From NCBI RefSeq assembly GCF_003003255.1, contig NZ_PVTD01000014.1, forward strand, positions 1 to 64,000: a DNA stretch of 64,000 nt, given 5' to 3'. Position numbers and translations under genes: made by a program. Below, one piece after another: positions 54,228 through 63,042 of the stretch. The DNA is from Aliiruegeria haliotis. GTDB lineage: Bacteria > Pseudomonadota > Alphaproteobacteria > Rhodobacterales > Rhodobacteraceae. Under the pieces are notes generated by a model that saw nothing but the letters and a program-made list of their open reading frames with translations, ran no database searches and was not told where the DNA came from. Positions within the stretch are counted from its first letter, which is position 1. Every line of letters starts with the position of its first letter.

Positions 54228-54833
54228 ATGCCGAAGATCGTGGACAAGGAAAACATGAGGGGGCGTATCCTTGATGCCGCGCTGAAGGTCTTCGCCCGGA
54301 CGGGATACCACGCTGCCACCATGGCAGATGTCGCGGCGGAACTGGGCGTCGCCAAGGGCACGCTCTATCTCTACTTCCGAAGCCGGGAAGCCCTGGCCGA
54401 AGCCATGGTAGAGCGGCACTTCAGCGATCTGGAGGCACGGATTTCAAACGACCCGCGATGCGAGACGTTGCAATCCTTCGCGGAACAGATCGCGCGCACG
54501 ATGGATGTGCCTGCCGATCAGGCGCAGTTCGTGCCAATCTTCTTTGAGGTCTTTGGACCCAGTTTCGGCTCGGACGCCTTTGCGCAGAAGGTCGCGGCAT
54601 TCTTCGAGCGTCTCGGCAAACACTACGCCGGACAGATCGCCCACCTTCAGGCCCGTGGCGAAGTCGGACCGGAGCATGACGCCGATCTGCTGGGGCGGGC
54701 ACTGGCCAGCATGGTGGACGGAATGATCCTGCACAGGGGCCTGTTTGCCATCCCGGAGAACCGCAACAAGGGATTGATTGTCAGCGCCGTGGCCGCGCTG
54801 GTGCTGGGGCTGCGTCCGGAGACATCCGGCTAG
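54228..54833 (+). CDS. TetR-family transcriptional regulator
   Basis: The 201-residue protein has a TetR helix-turn-helix at residues about 10-56: [50 protein letters not shown]. The C-terminal ligand domain is helical and of unknown ligand ([20 protein letters not shown]). It would repress itself and the divergent SDR gene through the TGAC-N6-GTCA sites until a ligand binds. The second ATG is chosen; an in-frame TTG at 54195 is unlikely. It overlaps the convergent rnhA gene by four bases. Confidence 0.88.
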   Translation: MPKIVDKENMRGRILDAALKVFARTGYHAATMADVAAELGVAKGTLYLYFRSREALAEAMVERHFSDLEARISNDPRCETLQSFAEQIARTMDVPADQAQFVPIFFEVFGPSFGSDAFAQKVAAFFERLGKHYAGQIAHLQARGEVGPEHDADLLGRALASMVDGMILHRGLFAIPENRNKGLIVSAVAALVLGLRPETSG

Positions 54834-55282
54834 CTCTTGAACGGCGCCATGCCCATTCGGGCCAGTTCGTCGGCACGCTCGTTCTCCGGGTGGCCGGCAT
54901 GGCCCTTCACCCATTCCCATCGCACCTCGTGGCGCGCCTGCGCCGCGTCGAGGCGCTTCCACAACTCCTCGTTCTTCACCGGCTTCCTGGCGGCCGTCTT
55001 CCAGCCGTTCCGTTTCCAGCCGTGAATCCACCCCGTCACACCGTTCTTCACATAGGCGCTGTCGGTGACGACGGTGATCGTGCTGGACCTTTTCAGGCTC
55101 TCCAACGCATTGATTGCAGCGAGCAACTCCATGCGATTGTTGGTGGTCTGCGCCTCACCGCCACTGAGCTCCCGTTCTTTGACGACATCGTCCCCCTCCT
55201 TCGCCTGAAGGAGAGCGCCCCAGCCACCCGGGCCGGGATTCCCGGAGCAGGCTCCGTCGGTATAGGCATAGAGTTCGGTCAT
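54830..55282 (-). CDS. rnhA: Ribonuclease HI
   Basis: The 150-residue protein is a complete RNase HI, cleaving the RNA strand of RNA-DNA hybrids with two metal ions. The catalytic residues are Asp9 ([16 protein letters not shown]), Glu in [15 protein letters not shown], Asp in [11 protein letters not shown], and His/Asp in [17 protein letters not shown]. It begins with the basic handle [20 protein letters not shown]. It is the last gene of a five-gene leftward operon, following the methyltransferase gene by 15 bases. Confidence 0.97.
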   Translation of the reverse strand: MTELYAYTDGACSGNPGPGGWGALLQAKEGDDVVKERELSGGEAQTTNNRMELLAAINALESLKRSSTITVVTDSAYVKNGVTGWIHGWKRNGWKTAARKPVKNEELWKRLDAAQARHEVRWEWVKGHAGHPENERADELARMGMAPFKS

Positions 55283-55297
55283 GACCGGGCGGATACG

Positions 55298-55912
55298 TCA
55301 GGTGGGGGCGACGGGCAAGGGGGAAGCCACCGCATGCAGGATGATCCAGGGATCGAGCTTGCCCGCGAAGCCTTTGTCCTCGCCGAACTCGCGCTCGAAC
55401 ACCTCGAAACCGGCAGCTTCAAGCATCCCGACGAGCTCCTCTTCGCCATAGTAGCTGTAAAACCGCCCGAGGCTGTCAGCGCCCTCCCCCTCACCGGACT
55501 TCATCGCAACCATGAAACGGCCGCCCGCCTTCAACGCTGTGCGGATCGCCGCCAGATGGCGGGGGAATGCCTTTCGCGGTGCATGCAGCAGGCTGAAATG
55601 CGCCCAGACACCGTCATAGATCTCGGCCCCGGTGATGTCATCGAAGGTGCCAACCCGCACCGAAACGCCGTAGCGTTCCAGCGCCAGAGCGGCCATGGCT
55701 TCGGATGCATCCAGCGCATCGGCTTTCAGACCACGCGCCATCATGCGCGCCGCGGCATTGCCCGGTCCACAGCCGAGGTCCAGAACCCGACCGCCTTCAG
55801 GCATGGCGTCGATGAATGCTTCCAGACGCGGATAGGGCTTGTCGCTCGTCAGCCTATCCGCATAGTCCGTTGCACCGGTGTCATAGACCTCGATTGTCTT
55901 GCGATCGGCCAT
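55298..55912 (-). CDS. Class I SAM methyltransferase
   Basis: The 204-residue protein has motif I GGRVLDLGCGPGNAAARMMA, motif II LDASEAMAALAL and motif III/IV YDGVWAHFSLLHAPRKAFPR, a small-molecule-type methyltransferase of the Methyltransf_11/25 type. No specificity can be assigned. Its start overlaps the stop of the DUF3429 gene (TGATG), so translation is probably coupled. Confidence 0.88.
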   Translation of the reverse strand: MADRKTIEVYDTGATDYADRLTSDKPYPRLEAFIDAMPEGGRVLDLGCGPGNAAARMMARGLKADALDASEAMAALALERYGVSVRVGTFDDITGAEIYDGVWAHFSLLHAPRKAFPRHLAAIRTALKAGGRFMVAMKSGEGEGADSLGRFYSYYGEEELVGMLEAAGFEVFEREFGEDKGFAGKLDPWIILHAVASPLPVAPT

Positions 55913-56364
55913 CACCCGAACACCACAACGCCGAGGCAGAGCACCACGACCGCAGTCAGCGGAACCCTGAGTGTCATCCACCAGGAAGGCGCCAGACCGT
56001 TTCGCCAGAAGAACCAGTCGATCCCGAGCACGCCAAGGAAACCGGCGATCAGGTATCCGGCAGAACTCACCGGCCCCGTGCCCGTGAACAGGAATGCCCA
56101 GATTGCCGGGATCACGGAGAGAGCATAGCCAAGGCTCGCCACTTCGCCATCCGCCCGCGTTGCCATGCCCCACAGCACGCCCGACATGAAGGCGAGGATG
56201 ATCGTACCGTAGTAAAGCAGGATGTAGGGCGCCACGAAGCGCGGCCCTGCGAGGCTCAATGTCAGGTCCTGCAACGCAGGCGAATACCGCGTGAGAACAC
56301 CCCACAGGAAGGGGATGAGACCGGCCAGCCCCAGCAACAGCGCCGTTCGGGGAACCCCGGTCAT
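55912..56364 (-). CDS. DUF3429 integral membrane protein
   Basis: The 150-residue protein has about five membrane helices (ALLLGLAGLIPFLWGVL, YILLYYGTIILAFMSGVLWG, LIAGFLGVLGIDWFFWRNGL and others) and matches DUF3429, a small inner-membrane family of unknown function. The ATG overlaps the lysE-like stop by four bases and its own stop overlaps the next ATG, so it is embedded in an operon. Confidence 0.85.
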   Translation of the reverse strand: MTGVPRTALLLGLAGLIPFLWGVLTRYSPALQDLTLSLAGPRFVAPYILLYYGTIILAFMSGVLWGMATRADGEVASLGYALSVIPAIWAFLFTGTGPVSSAGYLIAGFLGVLGIDWFFWRNGLAPSWWMTLRVPLTAVVVLCLGVVVFG

Positions 56365-56975
56365 GCCCGCTCCAGCGCCAGCCGTGCGCCAAGCGCGGCA
56401 AAGATTGCCGCGAAGGACCGATTGAACCAGCGCATCGCCCGCTCACTGGACAGGATCATGTCCCGTGCCGAGGCCGCGAAAGCCCCATAGAGCACGAAGA
56501 CCGCGAAGGTCATGATCATGAACACAGCTCCCAGCAGCAACATCTCGGCCGTTGCGCTCTCTGGCGCGCCAGAAAGGAACGGCGGCAGAAGGGCAAGGAA
56601 GAAGATCGATAGCTTCGGGTTCAGGATATTGATCAATGCGCCCCGCCGGGTGATGGCCCAGGGCTCAGGTGCCTTGCGGTCGGCAGAGATCCGAAGCGCA
56701 CCGCCCCCGCGCAGCGCCTGCCACGCCAGCCAGAGCAGGTAAGCCACACCGGCGAACTTGACCAACTGGAACAGCAGCGCCGAGGTATGCAGTACCGCAG
56801 CCAGCCCCAACACGGCCGCTGCAAGGTGAGGCACAATTCCGAAGGTGCAGCCCAGCGCGGCCCAGAAGGCCGCTCTCCGCCCCTGCCCCAACCCGATGGC
56901 CAGAGTGTAGACGACACCTGTGCCGGGCGCGACGACCACGACAAAGGCGGTCAACAGGAACTGGAGCGAGATCAT
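56361..56975 (-). CDS. LysE/RhtB-family amino-acid exporter
   Basis: The 204-residue protein has six membrane helices and the LysE pattern: [20 protein letters not shown] with PGTG near the start, [20 protein letters not shown], and [20 protein letters not shown], the typical N.NPK. LysE-type carriers export amino acids or homoserine lactones. Four-base overlaps (ATGA) with ispH upstream and DUF3429 downstream show tight operon packing. Confidence 0.9.
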   Translation of the reverse strand: MISLQFLLTAFVVVVAPGTGVVYTLAIGLGQGRRAAFWAALGCTFGIVPHLAAAVLGLAAVLHTSALLFQLVKFAGVAYLLWLAWQALRGGGALRISADRKAPEPWAITRRGALINILNPKLSIFFLALLPPFLSGAPESATAEMLLLGAVFMIMTFAVFVLYGAFAASARDMILSSERAMRWFNRSFAAIFAALGARLALERA

Positions 56976-57922
56976 GCCGGCACCCGCAGCACACGCGGCA
57001 CCTTGAACTCCACCCGCTCCACGGCGGTCTCCACCTGCTCTACCTCCACGTCGAAGCGTTCGGAGAAAGCCTCGATGACCTCTCGCACCAGAACTTCAGG
57101 CGCCGATGCCCCGGCCGTGACACCGAGCGCCGAAATCCCCTCCAGCGCCCGCCAGTCGATGTCGCCGGCCCGTTGGACCAGTTGCGAATAGTCACATCCG
57201 GCCTTCGCCCCGACCTCGACCAGCCTGCGGGAGTTCGAGGAGTTCGGCGCCCCGATGACGAGGATCGCGTCCACCTTGGGCGCCATTGCCTTCACCGCCT
57301 CCTGACGATTGGTGGTCGCATAGCAAATGTCTTCCTTGTGGGGGCCGACAATCGCCGGGAACCGCGCCTTCAACGCGGCCACCACACCGGCCGTGTCGTC
57401 GATCGACAGCGTCGTCTGGGTGACATAGGCCAGCCGGTCAGGGTCCCGCACTTCGAGCCCCGGCACATCGTCGGTGGTCTCGACCAGCAAGACGTCACCG
57501 TCCGGCAATTGCCCCATCGTGCCGATGGTCTCCGGGTGGCCGGCGTGGCCGATCATCACGATCTGCAGCCCGTCGGCCGCATGACGCTCCGCTTCGATAT
57601 GGACCTTTGAAACCAACGGGCAGGTCGCATCGACGTAGACCATTTCCCGCGCCTCCGCAGCAGCCGGAACGGATTTCGGCACGCCATGGGCGGAGAAGAT
57701 CACCGGGCGGTCCGGCGGGCATTCATCAAGCTCCTCGACGAACACGGCGCCCATTTCGCGCAACCCATCCACGACAAACTTGTTGTGCACGATCTCATGG
57801 CGCACGAAAACCGGCGCGCCCCACTTTTCCAGCGCCATCTCCACGATCTTGATCGCCCTGTCGACGCCGGCACAGAAGCCGCGCGGCGCGGCAAGGTAGA
57901 TTTTCAAAGGTGCTTTGCTCAT
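56972..57922 (-). CDS. ispH: 4-hydroxy-3-methylbut-2-enyl diphosphate reductase
   Basis: The 316-residue protein is IspH, which reduces HMBPP to IPP and DMAPP in the last step of the MEP isoprenoid pathway using a 4Fe-4S cluster. The three cluster cysteines are in [11 protein letters not shown] (Cys17), [12 protein letters not shown] and [15 protein letters not shown]. The conserved GHPE, TQTT and PNSSNSRRL segments are present. GGAGG lies six bases before this ATG; an adjacent upstream ATG is too close. It heads the operon with lysE, DUF3429, methyltransferase and rnhA. Confidence 0.97.
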   Translation of the reverse strand: MSKAPLKIYLAAPRGFCAGVDRAIKIVEMALEKWGAPVFVRHEIVHNKFVVDGLREMGAVFVEELDECPPDRPVIFSAHGVPKSVPAAAEAREMVYVDATCPLVSKVHIEAERHAADGLQIVMIGHAGHPETIGTMGQLPDGDVLLVETTDDVPGLEVRDPDRLAYVTQTTLSIDDTAGVVAALKARFPAIVGPHKEDICYATTNRQEAVKAMAPKVDAILVIGAPNSSNSRRLVEVGAKAGCDYSQLVQRAGDIDWRALEGISALGVTAGASAPEVLVREVIEAFSERFDVEVEQVETAVERVEFKVPRVLRVPA

Positions 57923-58027
57923 CATCGGCCTCCGGGCCTCAGACCTAAGCCCCGCGGCTCCATGCGTCCAGCGCAGAAATGTGGCCTTTTGCGACCGACA
58001 AACCCACATTCACGGCCGCCAAACGCA

Positions 58028-58053
58028 AACGGCCCACCAAGTGGCGGGCCGTT
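58028..58053 (-). terminator. Hairpin after NYN-domain gene, possible terminator
   Basis: An 11-bp imperfect stem (AACGGCCCACC / GGCGGGCCGTT, loop AAGT) lies 22 bases past the leftward NYN gene stop. Its trailing T-run is short (TTT), so strength is uncertain. Confidence 0.55.
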
Positions 58054-58074
58054 GAATGGAACTCCGGGAGGGTG

Positions 58075-58653
58075 TTACTCCCGCTCAAACTCCGCAGAGC
58101 GCTCGACCGGCTCGGGACGCGGTTCGCGCGGCGGGCGACCGATCACGTCCTTCAGCTCATCGAGTTCGATGAAGTTGTCCGCCTGCCGGCGCAGTTCGTC
58201 GGCGATCATGGGCGGCTGGCTGCGAATCGTCGAAACCACGGAAACCCGAACGCCTTGCCGTTGCAGGCTCTCAACCAGGGGACGGAAATCTCCATCACCC
58301 GAGAACAACACGACGTGATCGACATGTGGGGCCAGTTCCATGGCATCGACGGTCAGTTCGATATCCATGTTGCCCTTCACCTTCCGGCGACCCTGGCTGT
58401 CGATGTACTCCTTGGCCGGCTTGGTCACCATGGTGAAGCCGTTATAGTGAAGCCAGTCCACCAGAGGCCGGATCGGCGAGTAGTCATCGTTTTCCAGCAA
58501 CGCGGTGTAGTAGAACGCACGCAACAGCTTCCCCCGTCGCATGAATTCCTGGCGAAGCAGCTTGTAGTCGATGTCGAAACCGAGTGCCTTGGCGGCGGCG
58601 TACAGATTCGAACCGTCGATGAAGAGCGCGAGCCTTTCATCCCTGTAGAACAT
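58075..58653 (-). CDS. NYN-domain (LabA/DUF88-like) putative RNase
   Basis: The 192-residue protein has a PIN-like NYN fold with the acidic residues of the active site: Asp in LALFIDGSNLYAAAK, KGNMDIELTVDAMEL, and VVLFSGDGDFRPLVE (D-x-D and the SGDGDF signature). The tail is basic and acidic low complexity (RPPREPRPEPVERSAEFERE), probably disordered. NYN proteins are often RNA nucleases, but the substrate is unknown. The ATG follows AAAGGAAA. It is divergent from folK. Confidence 0.88.
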   Translation of the reverse strand: MFYRDERLALFIDGSNLYAAAKALGFDIDYKLLRQEFMRRGKLLRAFYYTALLENDDYSPIRPLVDWLHYNGFTMVTKPAKEYIDSQGRRKVKGNMDIELTVDAMELAPHVDHVVLFSGDGDFRPLVESLQRQGVRVSVVSTIRSQPPMIADELRRQADNFIELDELKDVIGRPPREPRPEPVERSAEFERE

Positions 58654-58740
58654 GAAATTTCCTTTCGGTATATGCTGCCCGGATCTTGAGTGGTTGAGTG
58701 GACGCCCGGTGCAGTAGTCGAAAAATAAGGATTTCCTTGC

Positions 58741-59367
58741 GTGCCGCAAGATATAACACGTCACAAATCCGATACAAAGGCTCTGGTTGCGCTGGGGTCG
58801 AACCTTGCGGGACCCGCAGGGCCACCAGCGCTGACCTTGAGGACGGCCATTGACGAAATCGTTTGCGCGGACGTTGAAGTGCTGGCCGCAAGCCGTATAT
58901 TTGCAACGCCCTGCATGCCTGCTGGCGCCGGTCCGGACTACGCCAATGCTGCCGTCCTTCTGCGGACACGGCTCACCGCATCGGCGCTTCTGTCGCACCT
59001 CCACGAGATCGAAAACCGCCACGAACGCACACGGCAGCAGCGTTGGGGCGCAAGAACGCTCGATCTGGACCTGCTCGACCATGGCCTTAAGGTCGTGCCG
59101 GACATCGACGTATGGCAGCACTGGTACGACCTGCCGACCGAGCAGCAGCGAACCATCGCGCCGGATCGTCTCGTGCTGCCACATCCGCGCATCCAGGATC
59201 GCGCTTTCGTTCTTGTGCCACTCCTCGACATTTGCCCCGACTGGATCCATCCCGTTCTGGGGCGGAGCGTCCGCGAAATGTGCGCTGCCTTGACCGAGGC
59301 CGACCTTACCGGGATATTGCCAAAAGAGCCGCCCGAATCCCTTGCGCTTTCTGACAAGGGGCGATAA
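58741..59367 (+). CDS. folK: 2-amino-4-hydroxy-6-hydroxymethyldihydropteridine pyrophosphokinase
   Basis: The 208-residue protein is FolK, which transfers pyrophosphate from ATP to the pterin in folate synthesis. The opening [11 protein letters not shown] and [20 protein letters not shown], including the R-x-x-R loop and the [14 protein letters not shown]/Mg motif, are typical. The [18 protein letters not shown] segment is also present. The GTG start is the first in frame and fits the N-terminus. It is the first gene of folK-rpoZ-rsh-DUF2062, with gaps of 30-38 bases. Confidence 0.93.
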   Translation: MPQDITRHKSDTKALVALGSNLAGPAGPPALTLRTAIDEIVCADVEVLAASRIFATPCMPAGAGPDYANAAVLLRTRLTASALLSHLHEIENRHERTRQQRWGARTLDLDLLDHGLKVVPDIDVWQHWYDLPTEQQRTIAPDRLVLPHPRIQDRAFVLVPLLDICPDWIHPVLGRSVREMCAALTEADLTGILPKEPPESLALSDKGR

Positions 59368-59405
59368 GGAACGCTTTCCCTACCCTGGCAGGACTGGAGT
59401 TTCCG

Positions 59406-59762
59406 ATGGCCCGCGTGACGGTCGAAGACTGCGTTGACAAGGTTCCGAACCGCTTCGAGCTGGTGATGCTCGCCGCCCACCGGGCGCGCGAAATCTCTGC
59501 CGGTTCGCAGATCACCGTGGACCGCGACAATGACAAGAACCCCGTCGTCTCGCTGCGCGAGATCGCGGAGGAGACCCAGCAGGCCGACGATCTGCGCGAG
59601 CGAATGATCGAGGCGAACCAGACCCAGATCGAGGTCGACGAGCCGGAAGAGGATTCCATGGCACTGCTCATGGGCGCCGAAACCCCGGACAAGCCGCAGA
59701 CCGACGACATGGACGAGGAAAAGCTGCTTCGTGCGCTGATGGAAGCGCAGGAGCCGAAGTAA
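59406..59762 (+). CDS. rpoZ: RNA polymerase omega subunit
   Basis: The 118-residue protein starts [20 protein letters not shown] with the omega signature ([12 protein letters not shown], then [11 protein letters not shown]), and it has the acidic C-terminal extension common in alphaproteobacteria. Omega stabilises the beta' subunit and in many bacteria forms part of a ppGpp site on RNA polymerase. It sits just upstream of rsh, linking polymerase and alarmone genes. Confidence 0.95.
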   Translation: MARVTVEDCVDKVPNRFELVMLAAHRAREISAGSQITVDRDNDKNPVVSLREIAEETQQADDLRERMIEANQTQIEVDEPEEDSMALLMGAETPDKPQTDDMDEEKLLRALMEAQEPK

Positions 59763-59792
59763 ACACCCCAAGTGTGAGAGTAGCCAGCGCGC

Positions 59793-61910
59793 ATGATTGA
59801 CGTCGAAGACCTCGTCGCGCTGGTCACTGCCTACAACCCGCGCAGCAACATCGACAAGATCCGGGAGGCCTATGCCTTCGGTGAGGAGATGCATCGCGGG
59901 CAGATGCGCCAGTCCGGCGAGCCGTACTTCACGCATCCTGTCGCCGTTGCGGCCCTGCTGACCGAGCAGCGCCTCGACGATGCGACCATCATCACGGCGC
60001 TTCTGCACGACACCATCGAGGACACCCGCGCCAGCTACTCCGACGTCGAAGCACGCTTCGGCAAGGATGTCGCGGAACTCGTGGACGGTGTTACCAAGCT
60101 GACGAACCTGCAACTCTCCTCCTCGGAGACAAAACAGGCCGAGAACTTCCGCAAGCTGCTGATGGCAATGTCGCGCGACCTGCGCGTGATCCTGGTGAAA
60201 CTCGCCGACCGTCTGCACAACATGCGGACGATCAAGTACCAGAAGCCGGAAAAGCAGGCCCAAAAGTCCCGCGAGACGATGGAAATCTATGCCCCGCTCG
60301 CCGGCCGGATGGGCATGCAGTGGATGCGCGACGAGCTGGAGGACCTTGCCTTCAGGGTCCTCAACCCGGAGGGCCGCAGCTCCATCATCCGGCGCTTCAT
60401 CACGCTCCAGCGCGAGACCGGCGACGTCATCCACAAGATCACGCACGACATTCGCTACGAGCTGGACAAGGGCGGTATCGAAGCCGAGGTTTTCGGCCGG
60501 GCAAAGAAACCCTACTCGATCTGGCGCAAGATGCAGGAAAAGGGTATGGGGTTCTCCCGTCTCTCCGACATCTATGGCTTCCGCGTCATTACCCGGAGCG
60601 ACCAGGATTGCTACCGTGTGCTTGGAGCCATTCACCAGCGTTGGAAAGCGGTGCCGGGCCGGTTCAAGGACTACATCAGCCAGCCCAAGTCCAACGGCTA
60701 CCGTTCCATTCACACCACCGTGTCGGGACGTGACGGCAAGCAGGTCGAAGTGCAGATCCGCACCCGTCAGATGCATGAAGTCGCCGAGTCCGGTGTTGCC
60801 GCGCACTGGTCCTACCGCGATGGCGTGCGGGCGGAAAACCCCTTTGCCGTCGATCCGGCGGAGTGGATCAACACACTCTCGGAACGGTTCAACGAAAGCG
60901 ACAACGAGGAGTTCCTCGAGCACATGAAGCTCGAGATGTATTCCGACCAGGTTTTCTGCTTCACCCCCAAGGGCGACGTGATCAAGCTGCCCAAGGGCGC
61001 CACGCCGCTGGACTATGCCTACGGGATTCACACCCGCATCGGCGACAGCTGCGTCGGCGCCAAGATCGACGGGGTCCGGGTTCCGCTCTGGACGCGTCTG
61101 AAGAATGGCCAGTCGGTGGAGATCATTACCGCCGAGGGCCAGCGCCCGCAGGCCACCTGGCTCGACATCGTGGTTACCGGGCGGGCGAAATCCGCCATTC
61201 GCCGGTCGCTGCGGGAAGAAAACCGCGAACGCTACATCAAGCTTGGATCCGAACTTGCCCGCGTGGCCTTCGACCATGTTGGCAAGAAGGCGACCGACAA
61301 GGCGTTGATCACCGCGGCGCGGCAGATGGGCCTGAGTGATCGCGATGCCTTGCTGGCCCGCCTCGGCTCGGCGGAACTGTCCGCGCGTGATGTCGTGTCC
61401 ACGCTCTATCCCGAACTTGCCTCGCGCGAGGGCGAAGAGGTCGAAAAGGGCCGCGCCGTTCTTGGTCTCGCCCCCGACCAGACGCCCTCCCGCGGCACCT
61501 GTTGCCAGCCGGTCCCAGGAGAACGTATCGTTGGCATCACCTATCGCGGCCAGGGCGTGGTGGTGCATGCGATCGACTGCCCTAACCTTGTGGAACTGGA
61601 GGACCAGCCGGACCGCTGGGTGGACCTGCACTGGCATACAGGGCTTCACCCGGCCATCTACTCGGTGACACTTCAGCTTACGATCTCGAATGACGCCGGG
61701 GTACTGGGGCGAATCTGCACATTGATTGGCGAGCAGAAGGCCAATATCTCCGATCTGCACTTTGTTGACCGGAAGCCGGACTATTATCGCCTCGAACTGG
61801 ACGTAGACCTGCGGGATGTAGAGCACCTTCACATGGTCATGACCGCGCTTGAGGCAGATAGCGACGTGGCCGAGGTGGCAAGGGTGCGCGACACCGAACA
61901 GAAGCCATAG
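59793..61910 (+). CDS. rsh: Bifunctional (p)ppGpp synthetase/hydrolase (Rsh)
   Basis: The 705-residue protein is a RelA/SpoT homologue. The HD hydrolase domain (about residues 30-200) has His48, His72-Asp73 in LLHDTIED and the downstream LADRLHNMRT, indicating active hydrolase. The synthetase domain (about 230-350) has GFRVITRSDQDCYRVLG and YRSIHTTV. A TGS domain (about 390-450, YGIHTRIGDSCVGAKIDG) and a C-terminal ACT domain (about 630-700) follow. It makes and degrades the alarmone during starvation. It is the only long Rsh in the window. Confidence 0.95.
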   Translation: MIDVEDLVALVTAYNPRSNIDKIREAYAFGEEMHRGQMRQSGEPYFTHPVAVAALLTEQRLDDATIITALLHDTIEDTRASYSDVEARFGKDVAELVDGVTKLTNLQLSSSETKQAENFRKLLMAMSRDLRVILVKLADRLHNMRTIKYQKPEKQAQKSRETMEIYAPLAGRMGMQWMRDELEDLAFRVLNPEGRSSIIRRFITLQRETGDVIHKITHDIRYELDKGGIEAEVFGRAKKPYSIWRKMQEKGMGFSRLSDIYGFRVITRSDQDCYRVLGAIHQRWKAVPGRFKDYISQPKSNGYRSIHTTVSGRDGKQVEVQIRTRQMHEVAESGVAAHWSYRDGVRAENPFAVDPAEWINTLSERFNESDNEEFLEHMKLEMYSDQVFCFTPKGDVIKLPKGATPLDYAYGIHTRIGDSCVGAKIDGVRVPLWTRLKNGQSVEIITAEGQRPQATWLDIVVTGRAKSAIRRSLREENRERYIKLGSELARVAFDHVGKKATDKALITAARQMGLSDRDALLARLGSAELSARDVVSTLYPELASREGEEVEKGRAVLGLAPDQTPSRGTCCQPVPGERIVGITYRGQGVVVHAIDCPNLVELEDQPDRWVDLHWHTGLHPAIYSVTLQLTISNDAGVLGRICTLIGEQKANISDLHFVDRKPDYYRLELDVDLRDVEHLHMVMTALEADSDVAEVARVRDTEQKP

Positions 61911-61939
61911 GGCTGGAGTACGATTGGGGGTCTTGAAGC

Positions 61940-62668
61940 GTGGTCTTCAAGCGACGGGATAAACGGAACTGGCTGCAAGTCGTGGCCGAGAGCCTTTGGC
62001 CGCGCGGCGGCTGGGGGCGTGCCGCGATCTACGTCAAACACCGCATCCGCCGCCTGCCCGACAAGCCACACCGGATCGCACGTGGCATCTTCTGTGGCGT
62101 CTTCGTCTCCTTTACGCCCTTCTACGGGCTGCATTTCCTGACTGCTTTCCTCGTCGCCAAGGCGATTGGGGGCAATATGCTTGCCGCCCTTCTGGCCACG
62201 TTCTTCGGCAATCCGGTCACGTTCCCCTTCATCGCCGCGATCGCCCTCAAGACCGGGTACTGGCTGCTGGGTCTCGACGTCTCGCCCGAGATTCGGGGAC
62301 ACTTGCAGGAACAGATCAACTCCGGCGAATTCGCGGAAGAGATGAACTCCAACCTTATGACGAAGTTCTCGGGTGCATTTGCCGACCTGTGGACCAACTT
62401 CAAGGCATTGTTTACCGAGGACATTGCCAACTGGGACCGGCTGGGCATTTTCTACGATCAGGTGTTCTTGCCGTTTCTCGTGGGCGGCATCCTGCCCGGG
62501 CTGATCACGGGGCTGGTTGCCTATCACGTCACCCTGCCACTGATCACAGCCTACCAGAACCGCCGCCAGTCGCAGCTCAAGCGAAAGCTGTCGGACATGC
62601 GCAAGGCCAGCAAGGCAAAGATCAGCGACACCGGAGCAAAGCGCCCATCTGCCGTCGCGGGCAAGTGA
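61940..62668 (+). CDS. DUF2062 membrane protein
   Basis: The 242-residue protein from a GTG start (MVFKRRDKRNWLQV) has membrane helices at GIFCGVFVSFTPFYGLHFLT and FFGNPVTFPFIAAIALKTGY, with the FTPFYGLH and GNPVT motifs of DUF2062, a family commonly found next to rsh in alphaproteobacteria. A third helix region lies near residues 175-200. It is the last gene of the folK-rsh operon; beyond it the expected synteny breaks. Confidence 0.88.
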   Translation: MVFKRRDKRNWLQVVAESLWPRGGWGRAAIYVKHRIRRLPDKPHRIARGIFCGVFVSFTPFYGLHFLTAFLVAKAIGGNMLAALLATFFGNPVTFPFIAAIALKTGYWLLGLDVSPEIRGHLQEQINSGEFAEEMNSNLMTKFSGAFADLWTNFKALFTEDIANWDRLGIFYDQVFLPFLVGGILPGLITGLVAYHVTLPLITAYQNRRQSQLKRKLSDMRKASKAKISDTGAKRPSAVAGK

Positions 62669-62989
62669 ACTCCACGACGGCGAGCTTGGGTCAGAGCTTC
62701 AGCAGAATGCGAAGGCGGTCAAGCGGGACAAGACGGTATTCGGATTCATCCACGGGCGTCTTCACCATCGTGGCCATTAACTGGATCGCCCTCATGAACA
62801 GCGAGCGGATCGTAGAAAGTGGCAGCCAATCCGTTCTAAACGGTGTTGCCGAATTCCATGCCCGTCCTTGGGAGCATCAGTCTGGCAGCTTCAACCCGAC
62901 CGCTCCGACCGTGCAAACCGGGCCGAGCAATTCACTCGCGAGCGGCAATCTGCAATCCGGCGGGCCTTCTTTGGGCCCCCAAAACAAGG
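62669..62989. other. Intergenic stretch between DUF2062 and parC
   Basis: No gene is supported; the frames here are rightward extensions of a shadow frame. In related genomes pdxJ and acpS often follow rsh and DUF2062; I see neither, so a rearrangement is possible. Confidence 0.45.
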
Positions 62990-63022
62990 AAGGACCGGAA
63001 CGCTGACTGCGCGCCGGTCCTT
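62990..63022 (-). terminator. Likely terminator after parC
   Basis: A 9-bp stem (AAGGACCGG / CCGGTCCTT) with a 15-base loop lies about 20 bases past the parC stop on the minus strand. It is followed by CCTTGTTTTG, a moderate T-rich tail. Confidence 0.65.
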
Positions 63023-63042
63023 CGTGTTCCATTCTGATCAAA

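Noticed and set aside
58938-61832. Minus-strand open frame of 964 codons opposite rsh
   Set aside because: Antisense shadow of a well-matched rsh gene plus the 3' part of folK; no family content.
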